From positions 123,146 to 187,145 of the forward strand of contig WNNJ02000325.1 of the NCBI GenBank assembly GCA_012934845.2: DNA of 64,000 nt, written 5' to 3'. The DNA comes from Pomphorhynchus laevis (Eukaryota > Acanthocephala > Palaeacanthocephala > Echinorhynchida > Pomphorhynchidae). Shown in pieces: positions 10,595 to 22,500 of this stretch. Position numbers and translations under genes: made by a program. Under the pieces are notes generated by a model, which was not told where the DNA came from, ran no database searches, and was given only the letters and a program-made list of their open reading frames with translations. How positions within the stretch are numbered: position 1 is the stretch's first letter; each line of letters begins with the position of its first letter.

Positions 10595-11345
10595 TTTACA
10601 ATTGTGATCCAATATTTTGCTGGCACGTGGTTACACCATTATCAAGGATTACTCAATTGTAATCAGATTAAACAATTAGAACTTTAATAAATAAATCATT
10701 ATGTAACACTCCTATTATGACAATAGGAGTTTCCAATTGACATTATATTGTAAATAAGTCTAAGATACAGTATTGATAATGTATTATTAATAATTAATTA
10801 TAATTAATAATTAATAACTAATTAATGCAATATTAATTAATCCGATTAAACAATTAGAACTATTTTCAAGAAAAAAAAAGTTATTATTGTTTAATCTGAT
10901 TACAATTGAATAATCCTTGCCCACGTGCCGCCGAAATATTAAATCAAAATTTTAAATATTAAGTATTTTCGCCTAGTTTACAATCTAATGACAATTGGTG
11001 ACTCTATTGTCATAATATGAATGTTACATAATGATTTTTTTTATTAAAAAGTTCTAATTGTTTAATCGGATTACAATTGAATAATCCTTGATAATAAATA
11101 ATTATTAGAGCTGGATCAAAATAGTTTATTTTGATATTTCGCTAACATCTGTTAGCATCTGAAGATGCTAACAGTAGTTAGTCAAATATCAAAAAAATCC
11201 TCTTCTTTGATCCATCTCCCATAATTATTTATCGATAATTGATCATTATCAACCATTTAAAATCCTTAATAATGGTGTGCTTACGTGCCACTGAAATATT
11301 GGATCAGAATTGTAAAATAAATAATAATATCTCTTCGTTTTATTT
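10595..11345. repeat. Cluster of AT-rich interspersed repeats sharing 'tccaatattttg.tggca' and 'actcctattatgacaatagg'
   Basis: Further diverged copies of the repeat found in the inverted-repeat arms: about 10600-10755 (plus sense), and 10845-11099 continuing at 11228-11345 (minus sense). The latter is interrupted by the fold-back MITE at 11100-11227. Shared blocks include 'aacaattagaact' and 'cattatcaagga'. No coding capacity; probably a non-autonomous DNA element or an element UTR. 11350-12100 is AT-rich with nothing recognised. Confidence 0.6.
11100..11227. mobile_element. Fold-back MITE, family 1
   Basis: Long palindrome. The left arm begins aattattagagctggatc and the right arm ends with its complement; inner arms read 'gatatttcgctaac' and 'gttagtcaaatatc' around a 'gcatctgaagatgc' centre. 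Same family as 23763-23943, 24087-24268 and 47738-47902. No protein is encoded, so it would need a transposase in trans. Confidence 0.8.
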
Positions 11346-12099
11346 TCAATCTAATAATCTTCAATTTTACTTTAAATAAAATGACGAAGTACTACAAATG
11401 GATCTCATTAAAATTTTCTATTAAATAAGCTATTGATCTTGCTAATTTATGCTAATTCATCTTTAACCAAAGGATTTTTCTGGAGATGCCAATATTTAGA
11501 TACCAATTTCAATTAAGTTGATTGTTAGTTGACCAAAATAGTAATTTATTTGTATTTCAATTGCTAAACTTCCCACTGTCATTCCGAAGTCCGATCAAGA
11601 AAGGTTGATGGAAATGTTAAGATTTGATATCATTGTTTATCTATTGTGTTCTAGAGAGAATTTTTTCACATTCTCTATAATCCGTATAGGTTGAAGATAT
11701 AAATTGTAGATATTGTCAGACAGAGTAACTTAACACGTTATAGTGACCGAATAGCTGTTCGTTTAATGGTCATATTGGAGTATTTTGCAAGTGTTATCGA
11801 AATTTATTTATTTATTTAAATGTGTAATTGATTGTATTTTATCATTTATTTAAGTTTGTAATTGATTGTGATTTGGTATTATCCAATTGATATACAGGCA
11901 TTGTCTATCTTCTGAACTTGATTGCAAACTATGTACAAATTTCATCCAATTGATTGTATTTTCGCATTGTATTTTAGGAATATGTCTGCTGTAAGGCTAA
12001 TATCTGCAGTGCATGAAAACTAATTTGATAATAATTATATTACCACTATTTACTATATTTTAGAATCCTTTTTTAATTAAAATATTTATAAATTTTAAA

Positions 12100-12233
12100 A
12101 AATTATTAAGGCTATCTCCAAACACAAAATATATTATATATCAAATCAGCTAATTGAGTCTACGTATTTAATATAACTATAAACTAAACAAAACATAATA
12201 ATGCTAAATCAAAATTTAATAATTAAATAATAA
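12100..12233 (-). mobile_element. 3' terminal part of a Penelope-like element (left of the inserted LINE)
   Basis: Contains the terminal signature (minus strand of 'cagctaattgagtctacg', about 12146-12166) and the following AT-rich tail that matches 9545-9640. The rest of the same element lies at 16510-17200, separated by the inserted LINE. Confidence 0.75.
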
Positions 12234-12451
12234 GAAAAATATAAATTCTAAAATTACAAGTCATCATTAGTAACTACATATTGTTGCTCTTCATCTTCTT
12301 ATCCATTGTGATGGGCTCGCGAAACTCGAAGGTTTCTTTACCGTCTGAGTCTACGCGTTGATTGTACTGCAACTCAGTTACTGTCGGGTTTTGTCCTAAA
12401 GCCGCATCACGTTCAGTTCCGGACTGTTCAGTCTATTGATGTCTCCATTGA

Positions 12452-13609
12452 TCACCTTAAAGTGTGAACCAGCTGCATCGTATCTGTTTGTGGGGTCTCT
12501 GGATTCGTGAAGATCGTTATCGCATTCGGATAAGTTTGACGAAGTAGGAGAAGCGCGATCGTCGCCCAAAATCTCGTCATTCCCGCTAATTCCTTATGCT
12601 TCTTCTGTATCAGCGAGAGTATTGCCTGTTGGATAGTCGAATGCCGGATCACATATCCCGAAGTTGCCGATCGCAGAGTGCCAGGTAGATGTGTAGTCTT
12701 CTTTTCCACAATCACCAAGCGATGTCCTTGATTGTTGCCCGCAAAAGTGTAACATTCATCAGCCTCGCTGTTTGAAATTTTTCGATCATGATACGAATCC
12801 ATATTCCGAAGATTGTCTTCTTCATCGTGTCTATCGTGGTTTTCTTTCAGCAGCAGGCAACGCTCGTCGGTCTCAGGAACGTTAAGTTTAATTTGAGGTC
12901 TTATTCCCAGATCCACTGCACGTTGAACGGTTTTGACTGAACTGGTCGTCAGTAGAATTGAAGGGCTATTCGGGTCTAGCACCTCGCGCTCACAGAACGA
13001 GTTCGAGTTGTCCGTTGTTAATAAAGCAACTGGATTTAGTAAAAAGTCTGTTCGATCACGTTGATTATTACAACCTTCCAGACGTGTGCTATCGCAAAAA
13101 TGGTCTGTATGAGCTGTTCCTTTCTGGACCTCGACCATATCACATATGCCTTGGCTGAAAGTTCGAATCCTAGGTTCGGACGCTGACCTAGGTAGGCTTG
13201 TGAACGGTTGTATATTGTCTAGCGAAACCAGAATCGCTCTGGCGTTGCCACGCATTAAGGCGATTAGCGATCGTTGGAATAATCGAGCAGCAAGGATGTT
13301 ATATCTAATACCACTTGTTCTGCTCATGCGGCCAGCAATACGCCGGATGACGTTAAGGCCGGCATCATTCCACCCCCCCAAAAAACACTCGATTACTGCC
13401 GGTGTGAACTTGTATCCGGCTGCTTCCATTCTTGACCGATATTTACGATCTTTCACATTGTTGGCATAAGCCGCCGCTGCTGCCCCTCCACTTGCGCTCG
13501 CGATATCTACGTATGCAACTTGTTGTGGGTGCGTGACTGCGTAGTCAATCGCTTCAGGAGGATCATCGTATATTAGAATATCGGCCGGGCGCTTTTTTAT
13601 ATCAGTCAA
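12452..13609 (-). pseudogene. C-terminal restriction-like endonuclease region of the LINE
   Basis: 385 codons open. Begins with 'KKRPADILIYDDPPEAIDYA', a PD-(D/E)XK-like core (R-x-AD-I, then D-x-A-V-T). It continues with 'VKDRKYRSRMEAAGYKFTP', 'GGWND' and 'LFQRSLIALMRGNARAIL', the family's conserved C-terminal run. The upstream Zn-knuckle/'H..IRD' part lies in another frame (about 13620-13700), so at least one frameshift separates it from the rest. Related C-termini occur at 29110-29700 and 39870-40170. The last ~200 residues look free of conserved motifs. Confidence 0.7.
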
Positions 13610-13869
13610 TAACCCCGGACCTCTAGGCCAACGTGCATACGTGCAGACTAAACCGCTTAATAGATGACGTCTCTTATGCCATCGTGCCTCAATCCGCGAT
13701 TAACACCATATTGGCAGGTAAGGGCGTGAAAACCCAGAAGGTCGGTATCGGAATAGCATTGCCCACACTAATGGTTAGGAGGGAAAATCGCTAAACCTAA
13801 CAACATGCGGCAGAGAACGCAGAATTGTGGTGGGGTTAGATCTAGAGCTTGGCTAATACTAGGCGTAAC

Positions 13870-14574
13870 CTAAAGCCATGACGCAGCTTTCGAACAGGCT
13901 GTCGCACGTAATCTGGCCTTATCCAGATTGTTGGATTCCTCAAGCAGGCGATCGAAGCGCAGACGGTCAATGTGGAAGGACGTTGTGGAACCGTCGGAGC
14001 AAATATGTTGGAGGTTATCTTTCCCAGTCAATACTGACAATTCTGACAATGCTCCCTCAAACCCGACATATTGGTTAGGTTCTCTGTACGAAATCTCGGA
14101 GACAGCTCGGACACTCTTGACAAACGCGTTGCTTGAATGAATTATAGTATTCCTGAGACCGAAACCACCTAAGCGAAAGGGTAGTGAAGCCTGAATCTTA
14201 GCAGAGACAGTTAACTGTGAGGCTGTTAAATTTTCAAAAGCTTTCATGATAACATCATCAAAAGCCTGAGTGAAACCTCTTAGTGTTAATGGTGAAATGG
14301 TGTGCATTAGATGACCGATCTTGGGGGCAGACGCACAGTGTCTAAGGAGAAGGTAGGCCGACTGGGGATCTGGCAAGTTTGCAATGACTTCAATTTCTTT
14401 CGTGAGCCTTGGTAACAAATCCCTGAGCAAGACGTCTTTGATAAAGTCAGTTGAGCCAATTGGTGACCCCAACAGCTGAACATTGCCTGTAGTGTTGTTA
14501 GCCGGAGATGAGTGGCAGAGGTTTGAACAAATTTGAATCGCGTCCGGCACGCCGATTATTTCGGTTTTTGACAA
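13870..14574 (-). pseudogene. RT thumb / linker region of the LINE
   Basis: 234 codons. Contains 'VQLLGSPIG', a hallmark after the RT catalytic domain in this family, then 'LPDPQSAYLLLRHCASAPKI', 'LMHTISP' and 'LPFRLGGFGLR'. It overlaps the preceding RT piece in another frame. Function in the intact element: RT thumb and RNA/DNA binding before the endonuclease. Confidence 0.7.
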
Positions 14575-15418
14575 TTAAGATAAAGTTTGAGTGTGAAGAA
14601 GTCAATACTCAAGGTATTGAGGGACTGAGCGATTGCCTGTGGACTTCCACCGATTATCCCATCATCCAAATACCATTGATTGTATACAATGCCAGGGATA
14701 TTCGAGATTTTCGAGATTGTGTTTCGAATCGCCAACGAAAAAAGCATTGGAGATAGCGGGTCGTCTTGTTGTACTCCCTCCGATGATAGTAAAGGTCTGA
14801 ACTGACCAAATCGTAAGGGGGAAGGCGATTTTTAGCAGAAAGATATCCACGACGACAGCTCTGGAAGATTACTATTAATGGCGGAAATGATTGAATATCT
14901 GCTAATACTATTAAAGGCATTTGACAGGTCGACCTTAGCCCACACCCAATTGGAATCATTTGATCGACTATGATGAGTGCGAGAGACATTATGAACAATC
15001 ATATCTACTGCATTTCGTGAGGCAACTCCGAGTTGTGTGGGAGCAAAGAATGATGCGAAGTGGTCCCGTAAGCGAGAGCAGGCACACTTTGAACATAAAC
15101 GTCGTAACGTCTCATCCACCGCTACTGGTCGAATGCCTCCATCCTTTTTAGGGAGGCCGAAAAGATTTGCGCCTGCAATGAAGGGAGCTAAAGAATTCGG
15201 AGCAGAACCTGAAAGTAGGTGATTGACTAGATGGGTGAGTGTGTCCAGCAAATTACGCCGAAATCGGCCTCAATCATATCGTGAAGATGTTCCGGCCTGA
15301 GTGCAAAACATCCTGGACCGGTTGACGAAGGAAATGACTCAATTGCCCGCAAAACCGTGATTCGATCAACGTTGAGTGGTCGAGTGTGTGATCGCAACAA
15401 AGCCGGTAAGTCTCCCAA
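14556..15418 (-). pseudogene. Reverse transcriptase domain of the LINE
   Basis: Spread over several frames. RT0-2: 'STGPGCFALRPEHL' (15227-15418) and 'LFGLPKKDGGIRPVAVDETL' with 'RRLCSKC'. Motif A: 'WAKVDLSNAFNSISR' (about 14910-14950). Motif B: 'SSEGVQQDDPLSPMLF' (about 14740-14785). Motif C: 'YLDDGIIGG' (about 14655-14680), with both catalytic aspartates present. At least three frame changes. Confidence 0.8.
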
Positions 15419-15451
15419 AGCGACTACATGTTGAGAACAAACTCTCTGTGA

Positions 15452-16054
15452 TTACGGGTGCAGAAGCTCTTGTTTACGACGTGTGTCAGTTGATGGGGAA
15501 GCTAGCCTTGTAGAAGCTAGCCTTTGAGCCGCTCTCCTGAAATTCCCGCGTCTAGTCAGTGATATTGCTGCGGATATATGGTTGGAAGCTGTAGGGTTAT
15601 CTGGCGTGACTATAAGACGTAGTTCCGAAGCGATTTCATCGAAAGTAGCATTACTAAATTTATTCATGCGTTGGAGTATCAGTTTTGCGGAGTCCGGGCG
15701 AGATCTGTTTAGGACCTTATTCGACGCGCTGATGTGAAAACAGATTTTCGGAATGATTAGAAAGCGAGCCCATGATGTCATGTCGTTTTGACGTAGAGCC
15801 TGCTTTATTAAGTCTGTAAACATCGCAGCCGCTCTGGCCCTCGTCTTCCAAGGGAGGCGGAAAATGGAAGACGCTTTGTGAATCCATACATCGTTGACAA
15901 TACCAAGAGCCGATGCTGATGTGGATTTTATTATGACATCGCGAGGAGGGATGTAAGTGACGGACTCTGGATCTTCATGGCGAGAGTGCAATGAAATCTG
16001 ATCGCTGACACCGTTCGTGACGGTGTTTGGGATACTCATGCCGAGCCAGCACAT
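15452..16054 (-). pseudogene. N-terminal region of the LINE polyprotein
   Basis: 200 codons. Has 'WIHKASSIFRLPWKTRARAA' near the middle, then 'WARFLIIPKICFHISAS', 'ISLTRRGNFRRAAQRL' and a final 'LLHP'. This order precedes the RT in related elements. A diverged equivalent is at 27775-28020 ('KSIYILNKVWSFNASTVKRI'). No zinc finger is visible in this piece. A start codon at the MCW... position is only the longest-frame choice. Confidence 0.6.
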
Positions 16055-16509
16055 CGCGCACCATTGTGTTTATGGTATCTCAATTTACCAGTGCAATTGA
16101 TAGTAATGGCGCGACGACATGTTTGACAAAGCTGTTTCGCCATTGATAATTGGTTTCGTTTTGCACTTGATGACGAATATTCTTTAAAGATATTTTCGGT
16201 GTTAATCAGCAATAATCTCTGTTTGTAGAAGGATTTGCTACAAGGTGAAATTGTATCGTTGTTCGTTACCAGGTGAAATTGTATCGTCGTTCGGAATTGT
16301 AATTTGCTAGAACTGTATGTTTATTAGAAACCAAACTTTTTTAAGGTCTTTTTTTGTATCGTTGTTCGTTACCAGGTGAAATCGTATCGTCGTCCGGAAT
16401 TGTAATTTGTGTAAGATGTTTGTAATTGTGTATATTAATCTTGTATAGAATGTATGTTATTTTATTGTATGTATATTAGATCTTTAACTTTTTTAAAATT
16501 ATTAATTTT

Positions 16510-17200
16510 ATTAAATAATAAAATTAATAATTGTTTTTAGATTTTCTATAATTTAAATCAAGTTAAAATAAAAAATTGAAATTTAAAATAAACGTCATTT
16601 TTATGAATTGACTAATAAATAACAGAGTTGTATCAGAATAAGAATTAGAAGTCATCAGGAGGAACTGCTATGCTATCAAGTTTCGGCCCCAAACTTTTCT
16701 ACCCTACATAGCAGCGGTGCCAAATACATGCTAATGATGTATTTCCTCTGATAAAACTATCTAGTATCTTATTCTAATACAAAGTATATTATTTATTATC
16801 CATCCATAAAAATTTGGCACTTAAGAGTTTAAATTTATTCTTTATATTATTGTGTTGATTTAAATATTTTACTATTTTCTGCTTGATGTTATTTTTATGG
16901 TAACCTAGTTTAAAATATGTATCTATTAAATTATTTAAATGATTTTGAAGAAAGCCAATATCATTACATATTGTTGCAATTTTTAAAATTTCATTATTTA
17001 ATGTATTATATTTTATATTATATGGTATGCATGAATGCTCATGCGAAAATATGTTTCTTGTAAATTTAAATATGTCATCTTTACGATATAAATTAATAGT
17101 AGTTTTAGTTAATGTTAATTTAATGTTCATATCTAGATATACACCTTCTTTATCATTAATATTGGTTTTGTTAAGAATAAGGCTTTCTGTGTATTTTATA
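16510..17200 (-). mobile_element. Penelope-like element, RT thumb and 3' UTR (right of the inserted LINE)
   Basis: The minus-strand frame 16789-17130 (113 codons, 'NIKLTLTKTTINLYRKDDIF' ...) is nearly identical to the thumb at 8931-9271. The 3' UTR with the hammerhead-like motif is at about 16640-16760. At 17200 the match stops in a short 'tgtgtattttatacatat' repeat. Together with 12100-12233 this is one element, split by the LINE insertion. Confidence 0.85.
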
Positions 17201-17411
17201 CATATAGTGTGTATAAATTATACATACAGTGTGTATTTTATACATATATGCTATTTTATAATATTTCCTAATATTAAAAAACACTTATATTGTATTTTTT
17301 GATTTTCTCGTATCTTTAAATTGAAACGAATTTTATGAAAAATCAAAAAATATAGATGATTTCTAAAGAGATACAATATGACTAAACTATATTTTTGCTA
17401 ATTTTTTAATT

Positions 17412-17511
17412 CTATGAGATGTTATCGCTATACTTTTTTATTGCTTGATACCATTCACGTCGTTCTTCAGGAGTACTGAACCACACAGTAATTATTGAAT
17501 CTGTTTTATTC
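17412..17511 (-). CDS. Host gene, exon 4 (last coding exon)
   Basis: Minus-strand exon with acceptor 'tttgtttag' ending at 17512 and stop TAG at 17412-17414. It completes the Lys codon split from exon 3 and adds 32 residues with 'TVWFSTPEERREWYQAIKKY'. The aromatic, charged helix resembles the final helix of PH-type domains, but the rest of such a fold is not seen, so I do not assign it. The intron before it (17512-23449) is about 5.9 kb and holds LINE and Penelope-like fragments. Confidence 0.7.
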
Positions 17512-17644
17512 CTAAACAAAATATACATTATTATAATTTTTAATGCGTAATATATCCAACAATATGTAAAAGCTGTTATTAAATACAAGATGTGATAGTT
17601 ATGTAGAATTTAGTACATTTACTCATACAGTACATTACAATTTG

Positions 17645-18260
17645 CTAATTTGAGGGATACAGTTCATTAGAAATATAGAAAGGGTTCTTCTGCCGACTCT
17701 ACTAAACAAGCCGCATTTCCTCGTTGCACTGCTGCGCTAACTCGCTGCATGAGGAAACTCATTGTCTGTTTGTCCCCGGTCGACCGAACTAATTTTTTAG
17801 GAGTTGCAAAAAAGCCGCTGTACTGGTGCCAACACTTCCAGGGTTTCGATTGTGATCGAGACAAAAATGTACTGCCGCTCATCTAAGCCGTTATATTTAG
17901 TAAGCTTCACGAGTTTATAATGATCAGCAACGGAACTTGCAGAATGTGCTGCGCGCTATTTGGCTGCGAGAGTGTTTGGGTATGTTAAGTCACAAACAAG
18001 CCCTTTCTTCGCCTCCCACGACAGAAACGAAGCCCCGTTGGGCCGGTTGCCGTTGTCTCTAGTCAAGTCGACAGTTTCCAGTCTGAAAAGAATTCATGCG
18101 GAGACTAGGGCCTTTCACACAATTTCATTGACCGCTGAATAGTGTACATTTCTGTCTTTTGTTTTGTTGCAGTCTAGCGCATGGGCGCTGTTTTTCCGAA
18201 ACGCTTCTCCGCATATGCATCAATGAGGTCGAGCACAATGAACTCAAAGTCTGAGTGCAA
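17645..18260 (-). pseudogene. LINE 3' fragment, restriction-like endonuclease family (variant 3)
   Basis: Minus strand, several frames. 'HGLDCNKTKDRNVHYSAVNE' then 'NRPNGASFLSWEAKKGLVCD' and, at 17667-17760, 'MQRVSAAVQRGNAAC'. This matches the layout of the copy at 43420-44175 (Cys-His knuckle, 'H..N..I..A', R-P-x-G...D, 'QR.S.A.QRGNA'). The catalytic region is degraded. It lies in the last intron of the host gene in the same orientation. Breaks in several places. Confidence 0.6.
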
Positions 18261-18900
18261 CGACGGTGGACAATGACTGATCATCAAACACTAATTAACA
18301 CATACAATTTTAATTAACATCATAAATATGTTGAGGTTAATGGGTGTAAGTCAACTGGGTAGGTTATAGGAAACACCGATTGGCACAATGAATATATTAA
18401 ATTATACTAATCGAATCCGATCATTATCCTCAATTTTATATAAGTAAGAACATGATAATAAACACGTGCGCTATTACACTAGCCTAATAACCAAACAAAT
18501 GAACTACTCGCTTAATTTAATGAACTGCAGTCAACAACCTGGCGCAAAATTGAGTTTGAAATTGAGATTTTATCCTCGATTAAACAATAAAATTTGATGA
18601 TGTCATAATGTTGCAAATTGATTATCAACATTATACTTTTATAAACCTTATATTCTGAATGCTTGTAGATTACCTATAAAAACCTAGTATCATGTGTAAT
18701 AGGTTTTAGTTCACTACAGTTCTCAATTAAAAAGTTAGATTATCCACATATTTTAAACTAGTTTACCATAAAAATTAAAATCAAACAGAAAATAGTAAAA
18801 TATATGCAACGGCGGTAGACAATGACTGATCGTCAAATACTAATTAACACTCATACAATTTAAATTAACATCATAATTATGTCGAGATTAATGGGTGTAG
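18258..18900. repeat. Pair of ~93-bp direct repeats (18258-18350 and 18807-18900)
   Basis: Both begin 'caacg.cggt.gacaatgactgatc' and end 'ttaatgggtgta'. The 450 bp between them has no open frame. The second copy abuts the Penelope-like fragment at 18905. Could be an old tandem duplication or dispersed element ends. Confidence 0.75.
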
Positions 18901-18904
18901 GTAT

Positions 18905-19821
18905 ACAAAAATTCTTTCTACAGAAGAATTTTTAAAACACACAAAAGGAATAAATTTTTAGAATATAAATACGTACGATTTTAGTACGCTTTATACAAAT
19001 CTAGATTTAGCAGATATTAAAGATGCATTAGAAAAATTAATTAATCTTATATTCGGAATAAGATATGCGTATATATGTTATAACTATAACGCATATCTAA
19101 CAAAAATTAAATCATCAAGTCTTTAATCAATAAATATATTGATAAAATTGAATTATTAGAATCCTTAAATATTTTCATAAATCAAAATTATTTAAAAGTA
19201 GGGACATCTATATTTAGACAAATAAAATATGTTCCAATGGGAGTTAATAGTAGCCCAATTATAGCTGACTTGTTTTTAAGCTTTATAGAATATGAATTTG
19301 TTCATAACAGTTTAAAAAATAAATCTAAATTATATAAATATATGAAATATATGTTTCGATATATTGATGATATATGTGTATTTAACTCTAATAATTTGTA
19401 TTCAATAAGCGAATAAATTTATCCAGAAAGCCTTATTTTTAACAAAACCAATATTAATGATAAAGGTGTATATCTAGATATGAACATTAAATTAACATCA
19501 ATTAAAACTACTTTTAATTTATATCGTAAAGATGACATATTTAAATTTACAAGAAACATATTTTTGCATGAGCATTCATGCATACCGTATAATATAAAAT
19601 ATAATACATTAAATAATGAAATTTTAATAATTGCAACAATATGTAAGGACAGTGGCTTTCTTCAAAATCATTTAAATACTTTAATAGATACATATTTTAA
19701 ACTATGTTTCTATAAAAATAACATCAAGCAGAAAATAGTAAAATATTTAAATCAACACAATAATATAAAGAATAAATTTAAACTCTTAAGTGGCAAATTT
19801 TTATGGATGGATAATAAATAA
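18905..19821 (+). mobile_element. Penelope-like element fragment (RT and thumb), plus strand
   Basis: Collinear with 8360-9271: motif A region ('TYDFSTLYTNLDLADIKDAL', about 18955-19025), motif B region (about 19220-19280), motif C 'FDILMIYV' region in a shifted frame, and an open thumb of 113 codons (19480-19821). Carries more damage than the copy at 7265-9271. Confidence 0.85.
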
Positions 19822-19844
19822 TAAGAAATTATTAAGAAAAGTAG

Positions 19845-20090
19845 TTTTAATTGATGATAATTTAATGTTCATATCTATATATACACCTTCTTTATCATTA
19901 ATATTGGTTTTGTTAAAAATAAGCTTTCTGAATAAATTTATTCGCTTATTGAATAAAAATTATTAGAGTTAAATACAAATATATCATCAATATATCGAAA
20001 CATATATTTCATATCTTTATATAATTTAGATTTATTTTTTAAATAGTTATGAACAAATTCATTTAAAATAAGTCAGCTATAATTGGGCTA
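19845..20090 (-). mobile_element. Inverted partial Penelope-like copy
   Basis: Reverse complement of about 19270-19510. It forms a tail-to-tail inverted pair with the preceding fragment, a pattern common at Penelope-like insertions. 20090-20400 has no recognised content. Confidence 0.8.
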
Positions 20091-20419
20091 CTAAATAATT
20101 GCTTTCGTAAGACAACACAGTAGAGTGATTAAGTGTTGTACAATGTAAAGCAATGACACTGGAAACAGTTCCTTTTTGTAGATTATATACGTGTATAGAT
20201 GTGTTATTCCCAAAACATGTTAAATTTATGTTATTCCCAAAAAGTGAAAATGCTCAGCCAATTGTTTATGGTTAAAATCGTACTTTAGAAAGTTTTATCA
20301 TGTCTATTAAAACTGGAGGAATATCTGAATCAACAATTGTGGACAAGGATAAATCTATGCCTACAATTGAAAAAGAGTCAGTAGCATTTCCAGCCAAAGA
20401 AGAATTGTAGAACAATGAA

Positions 20420-21420
20420 AAAACGTTATGAATTGTGTTATTTATATTATTATTTCTATTACTAATTATCAAGAATATAATGACCAAGAATATAACGCTT
20501 CACGTATGGTGTGCGAGCCATGTTTAGGAGACGTTACGGGGCTAGATCTAATAAATAATCAAAACAGATTATGTAAAGAAATTCGTGCTAACCGTTTAAA
20601 AGCGGAAAGGATGAATCGCAATGACATTATAAATCAGGTCGACCCTACTCTCAAGAATGCCATCCAGCATGCATCAGTATCTGGATCATCTTCGTGGTTG
20701 TCAACATACCCAACAAACACTTATTCTTACAGAATAAGTAATACAGTCTTTCAAGATGCACTAGCCACCAGATACGGATTTCTCCATCCCTCATCACCGA
20801 AATACTGCCAATGTAAAGAACAAAACTCGATATCACACACTTTCTCGTGACCTTTGGCGGCTTGCCATCAATGAGGCACGATGCCGTCCGTGATTTTCTA
20901 GCGAATAGATTATCCGAATGTTGTCGTAACGTAGCAATCGAGCCAAAACTATCCCCTCTGCATGATGAAATATGCTTCCAAAATCACGGTACAACTATTG
21001 ATCGTGAAGCGAGACTTGACATATCATGTTCCGGAATCTTTGGAAACAGAACGGAGTGTACTTTCCTTGATATCTGCGTGTTCAACGCATACGCTCCCTC
21101 TAACTCCAGTAAGAGTATCGGACCATGCTTCGAATATCATGAACTAAGGAAGAAAAGGAAGTATCTTGAGAGAGCAAATAGCATAGAGCATGCGTCATTT
21201 ATTCCCGTAGTATTTTCGATGCTCGTTTGGGGCGGGTACGGAAGCGGCAATCCTGTTAAAGAGAATCACGGGATCCCTGGCAAGGAGTCATAACAGCTCA
21301 TACAACGATGAAATAAGCAGATTACGTAGTAGCATCAGCGTTATCCTTGCAAAGATGACTTCTCGATGTGTCCGTGGAACTCGATCAGCTATACATCGTC
21401 CTCAAAGGGATTTATGTTAA
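20420..21420 (+). pseudogene. LINE 3' fragment, restriction-like endonuclease family (variant 2)
   Basis: Piece 20428-20850 has 'NAIQHASVSGSSSWLSTYP' and 'FQDALATRYGFL', then 'CQCKEQNSISHTFS', a Cys-Cys-His knuckle. After a frameshift, 20847-21293 has 'GGLPSMRHDAVRDFLANRLS', 'EARLDISCSGIFG' and 'TECTFLDICVFNAYAPSN'. R-L-D-I followed by D-I-C-V-F is the PD-(D/E)XK-like core. It continues in another frame with 'MTSRCVRGTRS' to about 21400. The order is the C-terminal half of a family known from cnidarian and other invertebrate genomes. 21430-21840 holds only AT-rich tail. Confidence 0.7.
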
Positions 21421-21839
21421 ATCAATGAAGAATAATTTAGTGACTTTTTGAATATTAAAACTGGCTTGGTGAGGTTTTTTTTCTTTAAAATTGTAAATTA
21501 AGGCCCATTTGCGGGAACCTATATTAATGTAATAATATTTATAATAAAAAAAAGAAAAAAAAATACTAATTATTATTTATATACGTGTTGTTTGATTCTT
21601 TCAGATAAACACTGTCTAGCCTGGACAATATAGTCAGTCACAATCCGAGTAAGGTATTTTATAAACAATTGAATCCCTACTAGATAAAGGTTTAGAATTT
21701 AATAAGTTATGCATTCTAGGCAATTTTCTATTAAAAATACAAACTTAATTCGTATTGCCATTTATCACATTCTTAGAAATAAAATTGGATAAACGAGAAT
21801 TCCATCTATTATTTATGTAAGGAATGACTAAATAATTCA

Positions 21840-22500
21840 CTCTTTTCTGAGGACCGACTATACGTCTTCTCAATTTGGCTGAACTATAAAGGGCGTTTTT
21901 TGACATGTCGAAATAATGAAACAGCAGCCGATATCAACCACTTTACAGGAACGTTAGACTACCAATTCACGATATCTGGTCTAATCCCCATTGTTTGATA
22001 GACACTAGTCTTAAGAAATGACGTTACATCACGCCAAACCAAGACGTTCAAGAATAGCAAACCTCCGTCACTTTTACTAGAGATATGGATACGGGAATCC
22101 TTATAGTTAAGAATATCTGAGAGAGCACAAGAATTACTTGTATAATATCCGAGAGAGCACTTGTTTCTGCAAATAAGAAAGACATCATACCACATTACAA
22201 CTATTTTCATCTGACATACGAAATCATTTTCAAATATTCTCATATATAGTTCTGTCAAATCCGGTTCAAGAAAATTTCCCATGGCAAAGCCATCGATTTG
22301 ATTTCACATTTCGCTCTTAAAAACAAAATTGCACATACTGGTGATATCCATAACAGTTTCCTCTAATCTTCCTTACAAAGGAGTAAATCATCACCTGAGC
22401 TCTGTACCATTAAATCAGCAACTATGTTAATAGCCTCCACAAGTGAAACATTAGTGTATTGAGGTTATATCTGATGTAAACAACTTTAAGTTAGCAACAT
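21840..22500 (-). mobile_element. Canonical Penelope-type RT fragment
   Basis: Minus-strand frame 21959-22282 (107 codons) has the end of motif B ('LTELYMRIFEND'), a degraded catalytic box ('WYDVFLIC') and 'GGLLFLNVLVWRD', matching 'LPFLD.LV.R' after the catalytic motif of canonical Penelope elements. Upstream (about 22290-22480) 'NVSLVEAINIVADLM' fits motif A. It is a different lineage from the Naiad-like copies. Broken in several places. 22500-23440 is AT-rich with only short hairpins. Confidence 0.6.

Larger units (their letters stand above)
12234..16509 (-). mobile_element. 4.3-kb LINE-type element with restriction-like endonuclease, inserted in a Penelope-like element
   Basis: Flanked by the 12-bp direct repeat attaaataataa at 12222-12233 and 16510-16521, a target-site duplication inside the Penelope-like 3' UTR. 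On the minus strand it has a ~450-bp 5' UTR with an internal duplication (about 16253-16410, 'ttgttcgttaccaggtgaaat' type), an N-terminal region (15452-16054), RT (about 14560-15418), thumb (13870-14574), and a C-terminal endonuclease region (12452-13650). The single RT-plus-C-terminal-endonuclease plan is that of early-branching LINEs (R2/R4/NeSL type); the exact clade is uncertain. Much more GC-balanced than its surroundings. Several frameshifts make it inactive. Confidence 0.75.

Noticed and set aside
13146-13469. Plus-strand frame opposite the LINE endonuclease
   Set aside because: Antisense shadow; all recognisable motifs are on the minus strand.
17412-17511. Calling the host gene a PH-domain protein
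   Set aside because: Only a C-terminal-helix-like pattern is visible; the upstream exons are helical and do not supply the PH beta-barrel.
18258-18900. Small LTR-type element bounded by the ~93-bp direct repeats
   Set aside because: No primer-binding site, no coding content between the repeats, and no target duplication outside them.
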